Program-made: the position numbers and the translations under genes | Notes under the pieces: generated by a model | The model's database searches: none | Told to the model about the DNA's origin: nothing | The model's input: the letters and a program-made list of their open reading frames with translations, nothing else | DNA from: Verticillium longisporum | Taxonomy: Eukaryota > Ascomycota > Sordariomycetes > Glomerellales > Plectosphaerellaceae | Direction: 5' to 3' | NCBI GenBank assembly: GCA_019188255.1 | Contig: JAETXT010000005.1 | Location: forward strand, 4,340,001 to 4,404,000 | DNA: 64,000 nt | In this document: in pieces, positions 34,680 through 44,812 of the stretch | Position numbering within the stretch: position 1 is the first letter of the stretch | Layout of the letters: the number at the start of each line of letters is the position of its first letter

Positions 34680-35559
34680 TTATTTTCCCTTCTTGACCCA
34701 GTCCTCGACCGTCTCCCGCGCATCCGTGACCTTCTCATTCACGTAGTGCACGCCCAGCTCGCTGTGGACCTTGGCAAAGCTGATGGTCCTGCTGATGCCC
34801 TCGCGGAACTTGAGGTGGCTCTCGGCGACGACGGGAAGCGCTGCTCGTACTTCCAGGCCAGGTTGGCGACGTTGCCGGTGGTGATGGGCAGGACGGTCCA
34901 GCCGGCGGTGATGCCCAGGGCGAGGGGCGCCGTGGCGCGGAAGAGAATGTTGCTGCGGCGGGTGACGATGCTGCCGGCCATGGCGGCGACGAGGACGTAG
35001 ATGGCGCCGGGCATGAGCTTCTCGCCGCTCTCGCGGGGCGGGGCGAGCGAGGCGACCGTGTTGGTGAAGGACTGCTCGAGGTTGAAGGCGCGGTCCATGG
35101 TGCGATTGACGGCGTCCTCGGCGCCGAGGGCGACCTTGTAGAGACCGAGACGGGCCTTGCCGATCTGGACGGCCAGCCTGTCGGTCGGGGTAGGGCCGCG
35201 GGACTTGGGCGCTTCGTCTTGTTCGGGGAGAGACGCGGCGGTTGTGGTAGGCCGGACGATGAGGGGGGCGACGACGGTCTCGCTCGTTGTCACGGGAAGC
35301 TCAAAGTCATCGTAGATGGACTTCTTCTTGATCTACGCGGGTTGTCAGCAGTGCGGCGACGCAAAGATCGGGCGTGAGTAGAGTCCCACCTGACGGCGCT
35401 CCGGGGCTTCGGCAAGAACAGTAGAAGGGGCCAGGGCGATGCCTCCCAGGACCATCGCACCTAACGGCGCAGCGCGCTGAGAAAAAGCGTCAGTGTGTTG
35501 GCAGGTTCCAGTGACATGGCAAAGTGGCTTACCCTCTGGAAAAGTACTCTCGCAGCCAT
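34680..35559 (-). CDS. MICOS complex subunit Mic26/Mic27 (apolipoprotein O family); frame broken by one missing base
   Basis: Exons 35533-35559, 35390-35476 and 34680-35332. The protein starts MAARVLFQRRAAPLGAMVLG, a mitochondrial leader, and contains KKKSIYDDFELPV, the membrane-proximal GEKLMPGAIYVLVAAMAGS and RSNILFRATAPLALGITAGW, typical of the apolipoprotein O family. It acts at mitochondrial inner-membrane crista junctions and interacts with cardiolipin and Mic10. The frame slips at the G3 run 34833-34835 (plus strand), after WKYEQRFP. One base restores SHLKFREGISRTISFAKVHS, the stop at 34680 and 255 residues. It is divergent from the intermediate peptidase gene. Confidence 0.88.
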
Positions 35560-36007
35560 GGCCTGCTCAATTGGTCGTCTGCGGCAATTGGACGTGGTCT
35601 GGTCTCACGAGAATCTTCAGGACTGGACGTCACGAATGATGCTGGTACCGGAACAGAGGTTCTTTCGGCTCGGACAAACTTCTGAGCTTACCTAAGGTCA
35701 AGCCAGCAAGAGGGAATTGAGGCGCAAAGTGGCGGGTGGGTGGCCCGGCTATTTCCGGGATCCTTCGCCAATGGCATAAGGTAAGGCACCTAAGAAGGTA
35801 CCTAGGTACCAGGTAAGGTAGGTAGGGTGCGTCTCCGGAAAAAAGCTCCGCCTGCCCTCGAACCCCAAGCAAGATCCATCTGATTCGTAGCCCAGGCTTC
35901 GTCCCAATGCCGACCTCGCACTCGCACCCCTTCAACTCTCCTTTGTCACACGCGACACTCTCTCAATCTTGAGATCATGCTGGGCTGATACAAGATCCCG
36001 ACTTCAA
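35560..36007. promoter_or_regulatory. Divergent promoter of two mitochondrial genes
   Basis: The 448 bp between the Mic26/27 and Oct1 starts. It contains a cluster of AGGTACCTAGGTACC / GGTAAGGTAGGTAG words near 35788-35824, the same word family as at 12557. Whether they are regulatory is unknown. Confidence 0.5.
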
Positions 36008-38387
36008 ATGTTCAAAACCCCGACTCGAGGCCTCTGGGTCTGCGCCAAGTGCGCACGCGACTCTGTTTCCCGCGTCCAACGTCGATCATGGCTGTCTGCA
36101 GCGTCCGGAGCTGCCTCGGCTTCCCATCCAGTCGACCGATCTGCCCCCGGGGCAGTCAGGGATGATGCCATCCTGCGGGAGCTCTTCGACTCTCCAGCTC
36201 GAACGGCAAAGGCCTTCAAGGCGAGCGAGCTGCAGCCCAGCGCAGGCCTCTTCAAGAACCGATACCTGACCAGTCCCAATGGCTTCATCGTTTTTGCCAG
36301 GCGCAGCCTGCAGAAGGCCTCCAAGATTGTGGACCGGGTTCTCGGCGCATCTTCGACTGCCGAATACAAGGCCATCGTCAAGGACTTGGACCGTCTGAGC
36401 GACCTCCTCTGTCGCGTGCTCGATCTCTCCGACTTTGTTCGCATGACACACCCCGATCCTAGGTTCCAACAAGCCGCCGCCGGCGCCTGGTCCCTCGTCT
36501 ACCAGTACATGAACCAGCTCAACACCATGACCGGCCTCAGCGACCAGCTGACCAAGGCCCTCGCAAACAAGGACGTCGTGGCATCCTGGTCAGAGGAGGA
36601 GAAGACGGTGGCGGAGATCCTCAAGCTCGACTTCACAAAGTCGGCTGTCAACCTGCCACAGAGGGAGCGCGACAGGTTTGTGGATCTTTCGCAACGAATC
36701 AGCGAGGTGGGGTCGGATTTCGTCTCGGAGATGGCGCCCGAAAAGGACGAAATCGTGCTGCCCTCCTCGAGCTTCTACGGCCTCTACCCGAGCATCGCTC
36801 GAGCACTTACACGAGGCGGCAAGGTCCGCTTGCCGTCCATGAGCGCAGAAGCACAGGCTGCGCTGCGCACCGTCAAGGATGAGGATACACGAAGGGCGGT
36901 CTTCGTCGCGAGCCGTACAGCTTCGCGCCGTACTGTGCACAGGTTGGATACGATGCTGAAACTGCGATCGGAACTGGCTGAACTGTCCGGGTTCCAGAGC
37001 TATGCACACTTGGCATTGAAGGACCGAATGATGGCCAAGACTCCAGGGTCTGTCATGCAGTTCCTTCTGGCTTTGCAGCAACACAACAGGCCATCGTCCA
37101 AAAGGAAATGGCAGACCTGCTTGCGCAGAAGCAGACGCATCTCGACGGCATGGCTACAAAGGTTCAGCCGTGGGACAAGGACTATCTCATGGATAGCGTG
37201 AGGTTGGACATGAGGCTGCCGGTCCGTCACCCTGATCAGCTAGCGGCCTATTTCTCGATTGGAACAGTCATGCAGGGTCTTTCGAGGCTCTTCAGCCGCC
37301 TCTACGGTATCCGCTTTGTACCCAGAGAAACGCTGCCTGGCGAGACATGGCACGAGGATGTCCGGCGCCTGGATGTGGTGACCGATGCGGGAGACCAGAT
37401 TGCTGTACTATACTGTGACTTGTTCTTCCGCAAGGACAAGTCACCCAACCCAGCGCACTTTACGGTGCGCTGCTCTCGCGAAATCTCCGAGAGCGAAGTC
37501 GAAGAGGCGGCCGCGGAGGTCGACGGTGGCGACGCGGGCCCACGCTTCGACTCGGCAGCCCAAGCCGCCAACGACGGCATGGAGAGCTCCACGCAAGGCG
37601 GCGTCTTCAAGCAGCTGCCCACGATCGCGCTGGTCTGCGACTTTCAGAAGCACGAAGACTGGAAGAGCTCGTCGCCGGCGCTGCTCACGTTCCACCAGGT
37701 CGAGACGCTGTTCCACGAGATGGGCCACGCGATCCACTCGATTCTCGCGCGCACGTCGCTTCAGAACGTGGCCGGCACGAGGTGTGCCACCGACTTTGCC
37801 GAGCTTCCCTCGACGCTAATGGAGCACTTTGCCGCGGACCCGACGGTCCTCGCCCTCTTCGCCCGCCACTGGCGGACCGACGAGCCCCTGCCCTACGCCA
37901 TGATCGCCGAGCGCCTGCGCATGTCCAAGAGGTTCGAGGGCTTCGACACGGAGAACCAGATCCTCCTCGCCATGCTCGACCAGGCCTACCACGCACCCGA
38001 GGTGGCCGGCCCGGGCTTCGACTCGACGCGCGTCTACCACAGGCTGCAGAACGAGTTCGCCGCCGGCCCCACCGACCCGCCCGAGACGTGCTGGCAGGGC
38101 TTCTTCGGCCACCTGCACGGCTACGGCAGCACGTACTACAGCTACCTCTTTGACCGCGTGCTCGCCGAGCGCGTCTGGCGCGTCGTCTTCGCGGCGGGCG
38201 CCGACGGCAAGGCCGTCGACCGGGCCAGCGGTGAGCGGCTCAAGGAGAACCTCCTCAAGTGGGGCGGCAGCCGGACGCGTGGCGCTGCCTGTCTGATACG
38301 CTGCAGGACGAGCGGCTGAAGGAGGGCGACGAGAAGGCCATGGCCATTGTCGGCAGCTGGGGCATCAAGGATGACCACCACGCGTGA
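36008..38387 (+). CDS. Mitochondrial intermediate peptidase (Oct1, M3 family); frame broken at two sites
   Basis: An intronless gene of 793 residues after restoring two bases. The ATG at 36008 starts a basic mitochondrial leader (MFKTPTRGLWVCAKCARDSV). The zinc motif FHEMGHAIHS near residue 570 supplies HEXXH, and downstream FAELPSTLMEHFA and HLHGYGSTYYSYLFDR are conserved in thimet-type peptidases. The enzyme removes an octapeptide from precursors already cut by the matrix processing peptidase. The frame slips at AGGCC, 37089-37092 (before IVQKEMADLLAQKQTH), and at CCGGACG, 38271-38277, close to the C-terminus, where one base restores WRCLSDTLQDERLKEGDEKA. Confidence 0.93.
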
Positions 38388-39733
38388 GGGACCGGTGGGT
38401 GCCAGGTTGTGTACACTAACAGAATAGACGACGCATGTCATGTACGTGAGATAACACGAATTTGTATAGTATTGTAAGATGTGTAATGTGAGTTGTGACG
38501 GGTGCTGTTGCATGCATTGACGCCCAGATTGTCAGTTCACAAGCATCAATGCTCTACCTGGATTTGAACGTGTCGTGCCTTCAGAACCGAAGGTGATGTT
38601 GGTACTTCGAGACCCGAGCAGTGACCTAGGCCGCCCAGTATCTCCAACCCCCTGTCCGAGGCTCTGAGCATAATCCTCTGCCGAGTTTTTATGGATACCA
38701 CAAGGTGACGCTGACACAGACATGCCGGGTGGAACCTAAAATCGACGTCAACCGTCCGACCTAAGCCCCGAATGTCCCAGATCGGTAAAGCCCAGGGATG
38801 CCTCGCCCATGAGGCTAGTGAGGAACTCGTCAAGTAGAACCGCATTATTGGCACATCATCTTTCAAGTACTGAACGGGTCGGCGCCCCCCCCCGGAAAGA
38901 CGAGCATATCGACGGAATTCAAAGCCGGACAGCAGTATCCCGCGAGCATTGCAGACGGTGAAAAGGGGGAAACCAAGGCCCACGGCAAGTCGGGCTTTGG
39001 GTCCACTTCGACAGTGTGGCTGCCTTGTCGTCTCTTCAGTCAGTGGATTTCTTCAGGTGTGTGAAAAGTAAAGGCGCATTTCGATAATCGATGGAGCCTT
39101 CTCATGACGGAACCTACCCCTGACCAGCCTGAAGCGTTCACATATTGTAGTGTTTACCGCTGCCCGGCTTTTGAAGACCTGCAACCAAGGATGGTGGCGA
39201 TCTGAACAAGCCTCCAGACGCAACGAGGCATTGGACGACGAAAAAGCCGTTCCCATGCACGTCGGCACGGCCCTAGACGCTTTCAGGCTCGGCGGCCAAT
39301 AGGGACTAGTATCATGCAGCATTCTGTCGTGCCCAACAAAACTCAGGGGGGAACAGCTACCCTGTTGATGAGTAGAAACGTCGGAGCCGTGGTACGTCCA
39401 CTCCATCGCACAACCCATCTACGTGTCCGCACGGGCTTCTGAATCACTGATACGCCCTCGTCCCAGATCCGGGGACCTGTTTGAGGCGAGGCAAGATCCG
39501 GAGGCAGACGAGAGCATCGAACCAATAGCGGGTGGTGCAACACATGTGACGTAAAGCCCACAGCATGGTGCGGGATCAAGGTGCTGTGGCCTCTTGTGGC
39601 CCCCGAGACGATGGAGACGGTGACGGGGCTGACGAGCATTCGTCCATGCGCCCACCACATCGCCAACGCCAGCGAATCGGCTGAAAACCGGGGCTCGGGA
39701 TCGATGCAACATGGCAAATGGACAATGGAAAAT

Positions 39734-39900
39734 GGAGGGGGGTAGGAGGGGGGAGGGAGAGAGGAGGGGGGAGGGAGAGAGGAGGGGGAGGGAGAGAGGA
39801 GGGGGAGGGAGAGAGGAGGGGGAGGGAGAGAGGAGGGGGAGGGAGAGAGGAGGGGGAGGGAGAGAGGAGGGGGAGGGGGAGAGGAGGGGGGAGGGGGAGT
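39734..39900 (+). repeat. GA-rich minisatellite, about 17-bp unit
   Basis: The unit GAGAGGAGGGGGAGGGA recurs about eight times, with longer G runs at both ends. The plus strand is almost pure purine. Confidence 0.9.
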
Positions 39901-40662
39901 TTCTACTAGCACGTCCACCGATCGATTTACTCGGCGTCGAGATGCTGGGCGCGTACTGGGGAGGGCGGCGAACTGCTCACGCTGCTTCTTCTCAAGTGCG
40001 TCACACATGGCTGCGTGTGTGAGCGGGGCAGCAGGGCATCTCTTGTCTAGTGGACGATTGCATTGCATAAGTTGCTGCATCCTCGCCGTGCCATGTTGCT
40101 GACTGGAAGGTTCCTGAGCAGACTGCCAGGGCGCTTGGTTTAGTGTCTGGGGCGGAGGCAACTGATCATCATATGCTGTGACCTTGGCAATCCGTAAAAA
40201 CCGGCCAAGAAGTGCCTTTCGGGGTTATCGGATACATCATCAGGACTCGAGTTTCGGGCTGGAGCAACAGTGAACCGTCCAGCAGGAGAATACCACTCGC
40301 ACGCAAAATGTCCATCTATCGGTATTTTTCCTCAGGTACTTGACGTAGGTGCTCAAGTGGTCTCGGGGCGAGCGACAGCGCAGAAGTGAGTTGACGTGGG
40401 GCTGTCGCTCTCTGGTGCTTCACGATGGCATACCCGCTGGCCCAGCATGCTGGCACTGATCTCGAGAGTGGTCGTACCGTCCCGCCCGCGTGCACCCTCT
40501 CCAGATTACGCCTCCAACCACGCTGTTTCCCTCACACCCATACGACCACAGGTTGCCGTCGAGCTGTCGGCCCCCCCAAATCTGGTCGTGCTACCATCGG
40601 TACGTCAGGCGAGCCACTGCAAGTCCCTGGGCAGAACCCCGTCGACAACACTGAGCCTCCTT

Positions 40663-40718
40663 GCTAGGTAGAGCCTGCTAGGTAGAGCCTGCTAGGTAGA
40701 GCCTGCTATGTAGAGCCT
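40663..40718 (+). repeat. 14-bp tandem repeat, four copies
   Basis: The unit GCTAGGTAGAGCCT occurs three times exactly and once with one change (GCTATGTAGAGCCT). Degenerate GGTAGGTAGAGCCT and TACCTACCTACC words follow to about 40760. Confidence 0.88.
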
Positions 40719-40998
40719 CCTTGGTAGGTAGAGCCTGCTTGGTAGGTACCTACCTACCTAGCGTTAGAGGCCCCTGCCCATCGGTTGGCACCTGGAACTG
40801 ATGGGATAGACCGCCTCCTCTGCCGTCGTGGAAGAAAACGTCGTCGTCCCCACCCCCAGTGCTCAAGCTGCCTGACTTCCCTCCTTCATACCGCACTCCA
40901 GAAAGACTTCCCTCTTTCTTCTCACTCAGCACATCGTGCTGTGCCAGCTTTCCTGACCTTCTCTCTCTCTCTCCTTCCCCTTTCCCTCTGCGCTGTAA

Positions 40999-41037
40999 GC
41001 ACACAGCACACAGCACACAGCACACAGCACACAGGCA
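40999..41037 (+). repeat. 7-bp microsatellite (ACACAGC)n
   Basis: About five copies of ACACAGC, upstream of the hypothetical gene at 41184. Confidence 0.8.
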
Positions 41038-41183
41038 CACCATAACGGCTACCTACCACGGCAAGAGCTGATACTGCCTCGACGCCATCAACCTGACAAC
41101 TGTCTTCTGCCTTCACTTGAAGCAACAGCCGTCAAAAGAACAAGAGGCGCACACATGCTTCTTTTTTTGCTTTGCTCAGAACT

Positions 41184-41758
41184 ATGCTTGTTCCCCGCGT
41201 GGCCCTTTTCTGCGTTGCTCGGACTGACGGTGACTACCACTGGCAGTCAACACAAGAGGTCCACCCCGAGCAAGTGCATCAAGACGCATCGACGGCCACC
41301 GTCCAGGCGCCGCGCTTCGTGCCAGCCGGGCTTTCCCTGAACGCGGCGAGTCGTTCGTGTCCGCTGAGCGCACGGAAGGTCCTCGGCCGGCTGATACCAT
41401 CATCGTCCATGGCGAGCGCCTGACTGAATCCACTCTTGCCTTGCATGACTTTGTGAGCAGAAACGTCCCCGACCGCAACGACACTCTCCTCCATGCCTCC
41501 GGTGCCCTCGTCACGGCTACCAGCGGGCCTCGCAACCACATGCCGCTCCTGCCTGACTGCACCTCCAGCCTTCAGGTCAGCCCCGCCGGCTCAAGCCGCG
41601 GGTCACCGGCCAGCGCAGGGAGCGAGCTCGCCCCGGGAGAGATCGCAATCGGTGACCTGTTGGAGTTGGCCGGGGTTGGCCTGGGGGCGGGCGTGATATT
41701 GGAGCACCCTACCGATGAAGACTTCTTCCGTGACCTCGACGATACCCTCGACGAGTAA
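41184..41758 (+). CDS. Hypothetical protein, tentative; requires one restored base
   Basis: Two open frames offset by one base abut near 41345. One carries MLVPRVALFCVARTDGDYHW to FVPAGLSLNA, and the other continues ESFVSAERTEGPRPADTIIV to the acidic end DEDFFRDLDDTLDE. One base added in the GCGGCG stretch joins them into 191 residues with natural-looking composition. I recognise no family. The first ATG in frame is used, but an upstream exon cannot be excluded. The evidence is only open-frame length, composition and consistency with the frameshift pattern of neighbouring genes. Confidence 0.35.
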
Positions 41759-42575
41759 GGAAACCGGCTCGACGCTTGTCCAGCTTGCAGGCCTACCTCA
41801 TCCCAACACTTGTTGGATACTCGGCCGATTCATATAGACTGGAGGTTGCCTCTGGTCTCGCGGTATCGAACTGTTGCGTTGTTGTACCAGTCTGTAAAAT
41901 GGTCAGCTAAGTTTTCTCCAATTCGCTGTGGTCGGTTCGAAAGGTATAGAGGGAACAAAATACTAAAGGGAAAAAAATCCTCTTGGAGTCAGGAGCGGAA
42001 TAGAGGTGTAAAGGCCGCGAACCGACCCATTGTTTACTCGTTTCCTATTGATGCATGGTCAGGGGTGCGACCGTTTTTATCCCTTTGTGCACGCTTCTCG
42101 GTAGACATGAGCCGGGGAATGCGGGGACGTTCTCGGCAGTAGGTCGCATTGTTTGGTCTGATCCAGCTAGTGCATCTAGGATGATCATCGCGATACGACC
42201 TCAACTCCCTCAACGTCCCCACGGCGGAGGCATGGCGAGTCGTGGGCCCTTAGATTTAGCCTAATCATCAACCATCGTTTCGTCACCAGTCTTGAGCGAT
42301 ATTGCCGGTCGTCCGCCGCGGACCATGCCGTGTCGCGTCTTATGCGGACAGTTTTCCCGCGAGATTGGCAGCTTTCTCCGCAGCGGAAAGTCGGGCAATG
42401 TACGTGTACCAAAGATGGAATGTCTGGACATGCCGGGGGCCTTTATAATCGAGCCCACGTCCGTGTAGCGACAAGCCGGACGGATCTGCAACTACGATCT
42501 TTTCGCCGTTGCTCTCGTGTCTGCCCGCTCGCTCACTCGGCCACGTGCTGGCCTCGCCCCCTCCTCTTCGCCATC
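41759..42575. other. Intergenic, upstream of the GDSL esterase
   Basis: No gene was recognised. The esterase promoter should lie in the right half. Confidence 0.5.
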
Positions 42576-43958
42576 ATGTTCACCCTTTCTCTGAAGAGGG
42601 CTCTCACGGCCCTGATTGCTCTGAGCACCGTGACAGATGCCCGGCCGCCGTGTCCACCGAGAGACAACCAGGAATGGGTCACCGTCTGGGGCGCCATGCC
42701 CCAGCTGACCGAGCCGCAGAACCTGCCACCTGCACCATTCGTGAGTGAAGATGGGCCCTCTACATGGCCCTGGCGTGAGACGTAGGCCGGCCAGCAGAAG
42801 TGCTAACTCGACGTGCAGAACGAAACGGGACTTGTCTTCAGGGACACGACGATTCGTCAGACGGTCAAGATCTCGCTCGCGGCGTCCACGATTCGCCTGC
42901 AGATCAGCAATGTCTTTGGCGGCTCGGATCTGCCCATCACGGCCGTCTCGGTGGCCTTGCCCTCGGATCCATCGGTGGCCGGCACGAGCGGCATCCAGGC
43001 CGACACGGCGCGAAAGGCGACCTTTTCCAATGCAACGTCGTTCGTCGTCCCGCCCGGCGCCCTCTACGTGTCGGACCCCATCACGCTCGAGGTCGAGGCC
43101 GAATCGATCCTGGCCATCAGCATCTACCTCGCCGCCGGCCAGACGACCAACGCCATCACGTCGCACCCGGGCAGCCGCACGTCGTCCTGGCTCGCGCACG
43201 GCAACCACGTCTCGGACGCGGAGCTGCCGTCACCTGTCCGTACCGACCACTGGTTCCTCATCTCGGCGCTCGAGGCGCGCCTCTACAAGGGGGCTTCGAC
43301 GTTCGCCATCGTCGGCGACTCGCTCACCGACGGCCGCGGCTCGACGACAAACGCCAACAACCGCTGGCCCGACCGCCTGCTGGCGCGCCTCCAGCTCGAC
43401 CCGGCCACGAGCCAGGTCGCCATCCTCAACCAGGCCGCCGGCGGCAACCGCGTGCTCAACGACGGCCTCGGCCCGGCGGCCCTCGGGCGCATCGACCGCG
43501 ACGTCCTCGCCCACAGCGGCGTGCGCTACGCCCTCCTCTTCATCGGCATCAACGACATTGGCACGACGGCCTCGGACGAGGCGGCCCTGAACCGCACGGC
43601 CGGCCGCCTCGAGCAGGCCTACGCCCAGATGGCGTACCGCATCCGCCGAAAGGGCATCGCCGTCTGGGGCGCCACGCTGACGCCCATGACGGGCGAGGGC
43701 CAGGCGTACGGGACGCCCGAGCGCGAGGCCGCGCGCCAGCGCGTCAACGCCTGGATCCGCAGCAGCGGCGTCTTTGATGCCGTCGTCGACTTTGACGAGA
43801 TGGTCCGCGACCCGTCGGCGCCCGCGACGCTGGCGGCGGCGTATGACGAGGGCGACCACCTCCACTTGAACCCGGCTGGCTATCAGGCCATGGCGGACGG
43901 ATTCGATCTCGCTCTGTTCACGGCGGCTTCGGCGGGTACGTCTGGCTGGAGGAGGTGA
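42576..43958 (+). CDS. Secreted SGNH/GDSL esterase-lipase
   Basis: Exons 42576-42740 and 42819-43958 encode 434 residues. The signal peptide is MFTLSLKRALTALIALSTVTDA, followed by a mature start RPPCPPRDNQEWVTVWGAMP. The four SGNH blocks are present: the nucleophile Ser in IVGDSLTDGRG near residue 221, AAGGNRVL, GINDIG, and DHLHLNPAGY with the Asp-His pair. The N-terminal beta-domain (SNVFGGSDLPITAVSVALP) is typical of fungal GDSL-like lipase/acylhydrolases. The natural ester substrate is unknown; extracellular plant or cell-wall esters are plausible. No frame break. Confidence 0.88.
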
Positions 43959-44812
43959 TTTTTCGGCAACAAGTTGGGTTCTGCACCGTTTCGACAGCAG
44001 TCCGGTTGGAATTTTGATTTCTGAGGTTGGACGAGAGAAAGAAGGGACAGAAGGGACAGAAGGGACAGAAGGGACAGAAGGGTTCAGAGCTCGGGCAGGT
44101 TTAGGTGGAAAGACGAAAACAGTCACCTTACCCTCCGGCGCCTCACTTACCTCATCTCGGAAAGAAAAGGAAAGCTGGGGAGGGAGGTCCGTACACGCTT
44201 TGGTTCTTCCACACGCGCACACACCCTTATGTTCATGTCCTCTCGCTCCGAATGGCAGTCGCCATGATGCGAAACGCGTCACTTTATCATTATAGCCACT
44301 TGCTTGATGGTGTGTTTGTTGTCAGGGCTTCGGGATGTATGGGAAACACGCGGTACTTTCAACCAATAGCGTTGGCACTTACACAAGACGCGGCCAGCGA
44401 CAGGACCAATTGTGTATGTGTAGCCTCACGGTCGCGTCACGAAGTCGACGTGTCTTGCTTTTCTTTGTCAGATTGTTGAGAGCAGAAGCGGCGGTGAGGA
44501 AGAAGATTTTTCTTCTTAAATTCTATCCTATCCCCTTCGTCTCCCTTGCCTAAGACGAGGGAACGCGCAAAGGCTGTATGACAAGACACGAAGAAGAAAA
44601 GAAAAGATAGTTCTACTACCTCTCGGAAACAGGATTTTTATTTGTCACCCAAAAAAAAACGCCGCGCTGAACAGGATGGAAGTTACTCTCACACAAACTC
44701 TGCAGCCCCTTGCCCCCCTCCCAATGCACTTGTCCTCTTGTGAAACATTTGTCTCCCGCAAACTTGCTCTTGGCTGTCGTGCAACATGATCTGATGCCAT
44801 GCGTTCGGGGCA
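43959..44812. other. Intergenic, convergent 3' regions, with a 9-bp repeat
   Basis: Between the esterase and Erb1 stops. A 9-bp repeat (GGGACAGAA) occupies 44044-44083. No gene was recognised. Confidence 0.5.
44044..44083 (+). repeat. 9-bp tandem repeat (GGGACAGAA), about four copies
   Basis: Perfect consecutive copies of GGGACAGAA in the region between two convergent genes. Confidence 0.85.

Larger units (their letters stand above)
38388..41183. other. 2.8-kb gene-free region rich in simple repeats
   Basis: It contains the GA-rich minisatellite at 39734-39900, the 14-bp repeat at 40663-40718 and an ACACAGC array near 40999-41037. Frames over the minisatellite are repeat artefacts. No conserved gene or RNA was recognised. 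Confidence 0.55.

Noticed and set aside
38540..38640. tRNA-like string with a B-box resemblance (GGATTTGAAC)
   Set aside because: A 5-bp T-arm stem and a matching acceptor stem could not be formed on either strand.
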